Assembly (NCBI GenBank): GCA_900762945.1
Contig: CAAFIN010000346.1
Span: forward strand, 1-9,412
From: Clostridia bacterium
Lineage (GTDB): Bacteria > Bacillota > Clostridia > Christensenellales > Pumilibacteraceae
Direction: 5' to 3'
Length of the DNA stretch: 9,412 nucleotides
Of the stretch, positions 6,601 through 9,412 are shown piece after piece (position 1 is the stretch's first letter; the number at the start of each line of letters is the position of its first letter). The notes beneath the pieces are model-generated. The model was not told where the DNA came from. It ran no database searches and was given only the letters and a program-made list of their open reading frames with translations. Made by a program: the position numbers and the translations under genes.

Positions 6601-9326
6601 TCAACGATCTTGCCGGTCGCGTCGAACGTAGGCTTCTTATCGCCGAACGTCGCTTCGAACTCGTAGGTGTACTCCCAGTTCATGGGGATGAACGAGAACG
6701 TATAGCCGTTGACGTAGTCGCCCTTGAGTTCGCCGAAGTTAACGGCGGTGACGGAATCCGCCGAGCCGTCGTTTACTTTGACGTTGAACTCGGTGATTTC
6801 CTTGCCTTCTGCGGGGTTTACTTTGACTTCGACTTTGGAGCCGAACGGTGCTTTGCCGGTGAACGCGTTACCGTTTGAGGTAGCGGCGATCGTGCCGTCC
6901 GCACCCGAGCCTTTGAGCGTTACGGGCGCGCCGTAGCCGCTCGTCATAAAACCGTAATCGGTGTAAGTAACGCCAAGGGTTTTGCCGCCGCTGACATTGA
7001 CGGATGCGCCGAATTTTACGGTGCAAGCCGCTGCGAGGATTTCGTTTACTTTAGCGACCGCTTTGTTGCTGAGCGAGGAAACTTCTCCGCCCCTCGTCAT
7101 CATGGTTACCTTGCCGTCGGCGATTACCGCGAACGGAACGATGTTAGCGTCGTTGAGTTTCTGATAATAAAGGATAATGGCGTTTTCGCTCTTGATGAGT
7201 CTGAACTCGAACGGAGTGTCAATCGACCAAAGTCCCTGGATGCCGTGCGCGAGATCAATACGGTCTTTGCCCCAGTCGAAGCCGTTGCCGTTGATACGCA
7301 GGTTGTTGCGCATAAGCGCGAGATAAAGTTCCTGTCCGTCCGCGGTGTTGAGCGTAAACACGAAGCCGGGATCGCCTTCGGTGCCGCTCTTGAATTCCAC
7401 AGTCGCTTTGACAGCGAATTCGGTAGCGCTAAGATCGGTAAACGTAGCGTAACGTTCTGTATTGGGAACGGAATCGATAGTGCCGTCGGGGTTAACAATC
7501 ATAGTGGTGTTAACCGCGTGCATGCCTACCGAAATCTCGCCGAAGTCGTAGCCCGGGGTGAGTTTGTTATTCCAGCCGTCCTCTGCCGCCACTTCGAATT
7601 CGACGATAACGGTTTTGCCTACCGGCGGAACGATGGTCAGCGTGTAGGAGCCGGCGGCGAGTTTCGCGCCGATCGTGCCGTCTTCCGCGATGTTCACGGG
7701 AGTGATTACGCCGTTCGCGTCGAGTTCGGCGGTTACTCCCTCGAGCGTGGAGATAGTTCCCCACTCGCCGTACGGAACTATGGTCGCGGTCACGTCGTAG
7801 GTGTTCTTTTCGAACGCGCCCTGCATTTCGACGGTGCCGCTAGCTTCGGGAACGAACGTGTAGGTGAAAAGTTCCTCGGCTTCGTCGAACGTAGCCGCGA
7901 GCACCTTACCTACGGTATCGCCTATCTTCTTATATACGAACTGAACGTTGCTCTTGTTGTAGTTCTCGTTTACGGTTACCGTAAAGGTTACGGCGTCGTT
8001 TTCGCCGAATCTGTCGGTTTCGGGGAGGCCGAACTCGTAGCCGTCGTTCGCATAAGTCGCATTTTTATTAAATCCGACGAATTCGATCGTGCGGCGGATT
8101 TCGCGTTCGGTGCGGTAAAGGGTTACGTTTTCGGTGAGAGTGTTGTAGAACACTTCGTTATCGCTGCCCTCGAGCGCCCAGACGAATTCCTTGCCGGTCG
8201 CGGGATCCGCTCCGAACTCGGGCGCGGTATCCGCAGCGCCGTCCGCGGTGATAAGACCGAAGCCGTACTTCGCGGTCTTGGTCGCGACGGTGGTGTCCGC
8301 GTCGGTCTTGAAGGTGACGGTTGCTCTTACGCGTTTGAGATAGACTTTAACTACGTTGTTGAGCGGTTCGTCGCGCTTGACGGTGACAGTGAGGTGACTC
8401 ATGTTTTCGTCGACGATGAAGCCGGTAGGCGCGATCGCGTCGTGAGTATAAACTTCGCCCGCGTACTGGGAGAAAGTCGTGCTCTGGGTTTCGTCGAGCG
8501 CGTACTCGTCGTTATCCGCGTTCTCGACGTAGACTTTCACGGTACCCTCGACCGCTTCTTCGTCGTAGTAAACCTTGAGAACGAGGCTGCCGTCGCCTGC
8601 GATAGTGCCGCTCATGGTAGCCGCGCTTTTCGCCGCGTTGAACTTGTAGCCGGCGTAAGACTTGGGCGTGACGTTCACGGTCGTGTCGGTCGTGCCGGTC
8701 TTGTTCTCGGTTTCGAACAGAACGTAGTCCGCGTTGTGGTTCTTCGTGTAGTGTTCGACTTTGTAAGCGGTGTCGGCGTTGGCGACGTACTGCGCGGTCA
8801 CGGTAACGGAGCCGCCGGGCGCTTTGTCGAAGTTAAAGTCGCCCCAACCCGCAAACGTGTAGCCGGGCTTTGCGGGCGCGGTTACTTCGGATTCGTCGAT
8901 TTTCTGTCCGGCTTTGACCTTAACTTCTTTGATTACGGTTTCGCCGTCCACGAAAGTGATCGTGTATTCCTGCGTGCGAGTAATCTTGACGATGAACGTT
9001 TTCGACTGACCCTTTTTCTCGGGCGTGGCGAGTATGTAGAACGTATTCATACCGTCGGAGATCTCGGCTTTGTCGACCTTCTTCGTGAGTTCTTTGTCAC
9101 TGTAAAGGGCGAGCGTAAAGCCCTCGCTGACTTCCACGTTTGAAAGGACGTCTACTTCCGTAACGTCCGCGTCGACCACCTTTACGTATGCGCCGGTGTC
9201 GTCAACCGTGAAAAAGTCGCCTTTGACGCTGAGCGTTGCGGTAGCCGTTCCGCCGCATGCGGCGAAAATGACGGTCGTAAAAGCAAGCAACAGCGCAAGT
9301 AAAACAACTATCGGTTTTCTCTTCAT
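642..9326 (-). CDS. Giant modular surface lipoprotein with tandem Cna-B-like and LamG-like units
   Basis: The frame encodes 2,894 residues. The ATG at 9324-9326 is supported by an AGGAGG four bases upstream and by the signal peptide that starts directly there; the stop is TAA at 642-644. Domains in order: lipoprotein signal (1-23, Cys24); cadherin-like beta sandwich (about 33-118, ending in a G-x-N-T-x-x-I...IVKITR pattern); InlB B-repeat (120-182); two MucBP-like modules (187-255 and 261-332); further degenerate beta modules (335-508); then five tandem units (512-902, 903-1560, 1561-2208, 2209-2587, 2588-2894). Each unit has a Cna-B/carboxypeptidase-regulatory-like fold followed by one or two LamG/concanavalin-like sandwiches and, in the first four units, a bacterial-repeat-type domain. 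There is no LPXTG, SLH domain, catalytic motif or second membrane segment. I infer a lipid-anchored extracellular stalk for adhesion or glycan binding; the ligand is unknown. The gene appears to be monocistronic at its 3' end because a strong terminator follows. An alternative role is the scaffold or sensor of a polysaccharide-use system, but no such neighbour is visible. The reading frame and surface location are secure; the function is not. Confidence 0.95.
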   Translation of the reverse strand: MKRKPIVVLLALLLAFTTVIFAACGGTATATLSVKGDFFTVDDTGAYVKVVDADVTEVDVLSNVEVSEGFTLALYSDKELTKKVDKAEISDGMNTFYILATPEKKGQSKTFIVKITRTQEYTITFVDGETVIKEVKVKAGQKIDESEVTAPAKPGYTFAGWGDFNFDKAPGGSVTVTAQYVANADTAYKVEHYTKNHNADYVLFETENKTGTTDTTVNVTPKSYAGYKFNAAKSAATMSGTIAGDGSLVLKVYYDEEAVEGTVKVYVENADNDEYALDETQSTTFSQYAGEVYTHDAIAPTGFIVDENMSHLTVTVKRDEPLNNVVKVYLKRVRATVTFKTDADTTVATKTAKYGFGLITADGAADTAPEFGADPATGKEFVWALEGSDNEVFYNTLTENVTLYRTEREIRRTIEFVGFNKNATYANDGYEFGLPETDRFGENDAVTFTVTVNENYNKSNVQFVYKKIGDTVGKVLAATFDEAEELFTYTFVPEASGTVEMQGAFEKNTYDVTATIVPYGEWGTISTLEGVTAELDANGVITPVNIAEDGTIGAKLAAGSYTLTIVPPVGKTVIVEFEVAAEDGWNNKLTPGYDFGEISVGMHAVNTTMIVNPDGTIDSVPNTERYATFTDLSATEFAVKATVEFKSGTEGDPGFVFTLNTADGQELYLALMRNNLRINGNGFDWGKDRIDLAHGIQGLWSIDTPFEFRLIKSENAIILYYQKLNDANIVPFAVIADGKVTMMTRGGEVSSLSNKAVAKVNEILAAACTVKFGASVNVSGGKTLGVTYTDYGFMTSGYGAPVTLKGSGADGTIAATSNGNAFTGKAPFGSKVEVKVNPAEGKEITEFNVKVNDGSADSVTAVNFGELKGDYVNGYTFSFIPMNWEYTYEFEATFGDKKPTFDATGKIVDADDASKAIEGATVKFYLVENGERTVKLAETTTDANGAYTAMLKEGTYDVEISKKNYFTRVVTGKTITADGQTAATLDDIALKFMVIGGSVTIGDKTLESSTAYNVTYDYETGKVTATTNGPRIGMGSKRVYFTDVTEDYAVFKYSVELGAMSDVEGGKEYWPGLGLMIVNGNGDSREYRILRNGIWGDGCGGNYYYISNKIDFSGNTKDTPYGITPSNKGDLMMVKEGNKIHMFAKIASMENYEYFYTFEIMGDPWRNKTVAYSISLGANASYCVDVNWSNFEVATGEEAVTAALGGYKVNTLTYGIDAGNQIQAGIANDADGADNEYKFVYNNRVRALDPYHTYNDFIVEAEFTTAKYLDLRDVEFWNSFGFAIGTGANASMTIARCGQGLRLWNNWDNEFTSLTNNDLSTFARDTKICGPYMANGGQSNFAANRTVKFKMIRKGATLYLIGDDIYMGKFTVEDGKTNFYYADGTRAEGYCFLTRSNDTNTPNSALEATFASIMNSDKVMVGVGMHGNNNDGRSTFKNYTITSEGVDEALAALNAKLRNEITVTANGEEHGTSEITVGGAEYVSGTTVTYSRAVTVTVKPTYVTGDKYEATVALKVDGKDTSADFKATGNKKDIAYTFTAKYGAKYEFVVTYKKLDNVANIEGNVVDLESTTTKLEGVKVAAIKDGEEKGAATTDANGKFTIVGLGAGEYTFTLTKDNYYTRSDVAFTVQATVDEANETISDAIGLKFMTHGGSVTIGETTLTSNRNGIDTTYDYTTGTEKTFTPRGKLALNEPKHWFTNYTAENAVVEYTVKFDAMTDVTEKKEWWPGISLKMHNGSKHFDARFLRFGVMDPTRKFNNSSDFQTGPGNLKGDAWGYAQACMTGEYGANSVDVRVIKSGSRVYMFSRYTPENADTYKDSPTGGWTLVYSYDLAAEFVGVPMAWGIDIVANTSAYCYLDWENISISSDAVTIASKLAEAGGETPFDYAVDLGNGVTVERSGVRTYLSRHNDGWYSFSDGNPQASFTSGAYHDFIADIKVMSYHDKTLGMDGGNNDGWETTGIMLSAGGTNRVLIGANRHGVMMFRDGWENGKWDPGQNPSTLQMFENEGKFYGLPCYDNTEGTVASIRIIRKGDNLYFVRDGKYLARFDKDGNSYAPDGTQRTDYKLPSSWTTVMAAEKLAVGAGGFGNHVASDAVKDFAVNNDASAIDAAIAAIESEVKGNITVTDGDGGSSVITVAGAAYTAGTTVTAAKQVKVTVTANAGYALSKLEMKVGDGDWQEETPTDGVYTFTAKYNTNYQFRTTFAVANTVSGVVTETAGGGAIEGATVALLNGDAAVATATTDAEGKYSFAAVAAGAYSLKITSGKHYARVYENAVTVAAGDPITAPAAELDKSVFGGDVTFTNGTTVKFSSDLNVDYNYDTKALTVTTVDGKNSSNLQTQNALFTGIKDAYSMVKFTVVNHGGTEKDPGMGVRYVDESGKKFQYLTRQNGVRIGEPKWISWVDSFTDKSIDLRNNTSYDLMFVRANDLYYIFAKLSTASDYALMYVSTPLKREAQGAMTANMPSGEARVSLTFTIGNNINVNYTFTNFGSAQGEAAVKALVPDQAITVVENEHATVTVIGEKVVKDATGYTVPYGANVTVKAAAAEGHEVTSVKVNGAAIATDSQLTNVIEAKEITVETAALEATVAVTGTLTASIVPTGMDGAGNTYVAFTRDNGKTYMGKVTVGEGNAMTYAAQLPAGTYTQVNWMGNMSDTEIVVTDAGEQNLTLDKVGYTAVTSTGLTVGDDASLTTKKNESGTHETAMTGVTFNPAKQKLTFSYTLTGMNTKTASVGHYAMPGMFVMDQYGNTMRIALVEAGDQLMLMAKDDYNSRMFFQHPEPWKPFGAPTGYYTFDKENYKLTMKIVVDGHKIEMYAKIANETNWRTVYGADSQYDVEARYMNNTCQLGGAGSSYVDTLYGVNEDCRFGISMRRDKADDDKNIAKFSNIWYTIEDRA
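645..1565 (-). repeat. Protein unit 4: degenerate Cna-B-like fold and C-terminal A sandwich (residues 2588-2894)
   Basis: This final unit is about 307 residues long. The first fold (2588-2670) retains the YAAQLPAGTYTQVNW and VTDAGEQNLTLDKVGY strands but lacks the usual TTDANG loop. Sandwich A runs from about 2673 to the end, with FNPAKQKLTFSYTLTGMN, MPGMFVMDQYGNTMRIALVE, KLTMKIVVDGHKIEMYAKI and a closing KFSNIWYTIEDRA. The protein ends at this closing strand, so no C-terminal cell-wall signal follows. As the part farthest from the lipid anchor, this sandwich may be the most exposed. Confidence 0.65.
1566..2702 (-). repeat. Protein unit 3: Cna-B-like fold, A sandwich, short bacterial-repeat domain, no B module (residues 2209-2587)
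   Basis: This unit is about 379 residues long. The Cna-B-like fold reads VSGVVTE, AIEGATVALLNG, TTDAEGKYSFAAVAAGAYSLKI. The linker has drifted to FGGDVTFTNGTT. Sandwich A contains LFTGIKDAYSMVKFTVVN, DPGMGVRYVD, FQYLTRQNGVRIG and DLMFVRANDLYYIFAKL, and closes with VNYTFTNFGS. A short helix (GEAAVKALV) leads straight to a compact beta domain (2503-2580) with GHEVTSVKVNGAAI. The second sandwich present in units 1 and 2 is absent. The run of three glycines at 2218-2220 is encoded by a nine-G tract. Confidence 0.7.
2668..2676 (-). repeat. Nine-G homopolymer tract within the coding sequence
   Basis: The plus strand has nine consecutive C at 2668-2676, read as nine G in the gene. The tract covers the last base of Ala2217 and codons GGG GGG GGA for Gly2218-2220, within the Cna-B-like fold of unit 3. 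Gain of one G would bring a TGA into frame about four codons beyond the tract. Loss of one G would bring a TAA into frame about 40 codons later. Either would remove most of unit 3 and all of unit 4. Confidence 0.95.
2703..4646 (-). repeat. Protein unit 2: Cna-B-like fold, A and B sandwiches, bacterial-repeat domain (residues 1561-2208)
   Basis: This unit is about 648 residues long and collinear with unit 1. The Cna-B-like fold has IEGNVVD, KLEGVKV, ATTDANGKFTIVGLGAGEY and TLTKDNYYTR. The linker KFMTHGGSVTIG (1647-1658) is almost identical to that of unit 1. Sandwich A contains WFTNYTAENAVVEYTVKF and EWWPGISLKM, and closes with YCYLDWENISISS. Sandwich B contains YHDFIADIKVMS and SIRIIRKGDNLYFVRDGKYL, and closes with VKDFAVNN. 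The helix AIDAAIAAIESEV and a domain starting NITVTDGDGGSSVITVAGAA end the unit. The close match to unit 1 indicates an internal duplication that has since diverged. Confidence 0.75.
4647..6620 (-). repeat. Protein unit 1: Cna-B-like fold, A and B sandwiches, bacterial-repeat domain (residues 903-1560)
   Basis: This unit is about 658 residues long. The carboxypeptidase-regulatory-like fold (903-990) shows GKIVD, AIEGATV, TTTDANGAY and GTYDVEISKKNY, which are the classic strands of the family. A linker KFMVIGGSVTIG (991-1002) leads to sandwich A (about 1010-1195: YFTDVTEDYAVFKYSVEL, then EYWPGLGLMI, then REYRILRNG). Sandwich B follows (about 1205-1440: YHTYNDFIVEAEF, TVKFKMIRKGATLYLIGD, STFKNYTITS). 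A short helix (VDEALAALNAKL) leads to a domain starting NEITVTANGEEHGTSEITVG and ending FTAKYGAKYEFVVTY. Sandwich modules of this LamG type often bind carbohydrate; binding here is inference. Confidence 0.75.
6621..7793 (-). repeat. Protein unit 0: Cna-B-like fold, LamG-like A module, bacterial-repeat domain (residues 512-902)
   Basis: This is the most divergent of the five tandem units, about 391 residues long. It opens with a prealbumin/Cna-B-like fold (VTATIVPYG... to AAGSYTLTIVPP). The A sandwich follows at about 583-770, marked by TFTDLSATEFAVKATVEF, then DPGFVFTLN and LYLALMRNNLRING. A short helical connector (NKAVAKVNEILAA) leads to a bacterial-repeat-type beta domain at about 800-900. 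It lacks the second sandwich found in units 1 and 2. Unit boundaries are my estimates from aligning the motifs by eye. Confidence 0.6.
8331..8768 (-). other. Two MucBP-like modules in tandem
   Basis: Residues 187-255 begin YKVEHYTKN and end SGTIAGDGSLVLKVYYD. This is the layout that commonly follows InlB B-repeats in Clostridia surface proteins. Residues 261-332 repeat the same fold pattern (GTVKVYVEN..., a central YAG-x-V-Y-T-H, then VVKVYLKR). MucBP domains in lactobacilli and Listeria bind mucin, but binding is not established for this divergent branch, so a spacer role is equally possible. Confidence 0.65.
8781..8969 (-). other. InlB B-repeat (Listeria-Bacteroides repeat) module
   Basis: Residues about 120-182 follow the family pattern: a first strand YTITFVDGETV, a second strand containing VKVKAGQKI, the signature PGYTFAGW (about 155-162), and a closing strand TVTAQYV. 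These ubiquitin-like beta modules are common in secreted and surface proteins of Firmicutes, where they act as spacers or adhesion modules. A weaker relative (TVTFKTDADTTV...) is seen at about residues 335-405. Confidence 0.85.
9255..9326 (-). other. Lipoprotein (Sec/SPII) signal peptide and lipobox
   Basis: Residues 1-24 show a basic start (MKRK), a hydrophobic core (IVVLLALLLAFTTVI) and the lipobox F-A-A-C, with Cys24 as the predicted diacylglyceryl attachment site. Phe at -3 is less usual than Leu but tolerated. The residues after the Cys are Gly-Gly, and a Thr/Ala-rich stretch links to the first beta domain. This predicts anchoring to the outer face of the cytoplasmic membrane at the N-terminus, with the rest of the chain extending outward. 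Confidence 0.9.
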
Positions 9327-9330
9327 AGTC

Positions 9331-9336
9331 CCTCCT
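9331..9336 (-). promoter_or_regulatory. Ribosome binding site AGGAGG
   Basis: The minus strand reads CAGGAGGGACTATG: a perfect Shine-Dalgarno core four bases ahead of the ATG. It fixes the start codon of the lipoprotein gene and suggests efficient initiation. Confidence 0.92.
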
Positions 9337-9371
9337 GAAAGGAATTTTTGTTTTCGTAGCGAAGAGTTATG

Positions 9372-9390
9372 CTACGCCTTAGCGGCGTAG
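9372..9390 (-). promoter_or_regulatory. Leader hairpin upstream of the lipoprotein gene
   Basis: On the minus strand CTACGCC, a loop of GCTAA, and GGCGTAG form a perfect 7-bp stem. It is followed within 20 bases by GCTACG (9355-9360), which could pair instead with the central CGTAGC (9371-9376). The run after it (AAAACAAAAATTCC) is not a U-tract, so it is not an ordinary terminator. It could be a leader structure or a chance palindrome. No convincing -35/-10 pair is visible between 9340 and 9412, so the promoter probably lies beyond the window edge. Confidence 0.4.
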
Positions 9391-9412
9391 ATTTCCCCTC
9401 CCGCTAACCTTA

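Noticed and set aside
5571..6878. A 435-codon plus-strand open frame
   Set aside because: It is another in-register antisense shadow, lying over unit 1 and the end of unit 0.
7124..7764. Two small alternative-frame open frames on the minus strand (7124-7498 and 7567-7764)
   Set aside because: They lie wholly inside the lipoprotein gene in another frame and have Arg/Ser-rich, low-complexity translations typical of frame-shifted coding sequence.
7245..9143. A 632-codon plus-strand open frame opposite the N-terminal third of the gene
   Set aside because: Same antisense register and same explanation. The translation shows no domain, signal peptide or family resemblance.
642..9326. Possible enzyme domain such as a glycoside hydrolase or peptidase in the large protein
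   Set aside because: No catalytic motif or alpha/beta catalytic fold pattern is visible. The chain reads as beta-sandwich modules joined by short helices and linkers throughout.
9196..9390. A 64-codon plus-strand open frame across the gene start and leader
   Set aside because: It overlaps the signal peptide and ribosome binding site of the real gene on the other strand and lacks its own ribosome binding site or family resemblance.

Overview
The window holds one very large gene on the minus strand and two flanking non-coding stretches. The gene (642-9326, 2,894 codons) encodes a modular surface lipoprotein. The lipoprotein signal peptide, the strong AGGAGG ribosome binding site, the InlB/Listeria-Bacteroides-type and MucBP-like modules and the many Cna-B/carboxypeptidase-regulatory-like folds suggest a low-to-mid GC Gram-positive bacterium. 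An uncultured gut or rumen Clostridia lineage is the best guess. This assignment is inference: no rRNA or housekeeping gene is present to confirm it.

Layout from left to right. Positions 1-641 carry no convincing gene. They hold four copies of a palindromic intergenic repeat built on GTCAT...GAGCGAAG, two of which lie inside a direct duplication of about 120 bp (6-129 and 295-411). A 15-bp inverted repeat (411-457) and a strong intrinsic terminator (513-544) follow; the terminator lies about 100 nt past the stop codon of the big gene. Positions 642-9326 are the lipoprotein gene. Positions 9327-9412 are its leader, with a clear ribosome binding site and a short hairpin but no promoter that I can recognise.

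Read from its N-terminus, the protein has a lipid anchor at Cys24 and a cadherin-like beta sandwich. An InlB B-repeat (PGYTFAGW), two MucBP-like modules and more degenerate beta modules follow. From about residue 512 to the end come five tandem units. Each unit starts with a small Cna-B/carboxypeptidase-regulatory-like fold, continues with a LamG/concanavalin-like sandwich (module A), and in most units ends with a bacterial-repeat-type beta domain. Two of the five units also carry a second sandwich (module B), which explains spacings of about 391, 658, 648, 379 and 307 residues. No catalytic domain, LPXTG motif, SLH domain or second membrane segment is visible. The protein is therefore best read as a lipid-anchored extended stalk presenting several putative glycan- or protein-binding sandwiches outside the cell.

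The most notable points are the unit architecture with the optional B module, and a run of nine G residues in the coding strand inside unit 3 that could make the last two units phase-variable. The codon bias against TTA, CTA and TCA leaves long but spurious open frames on the opposite strand.
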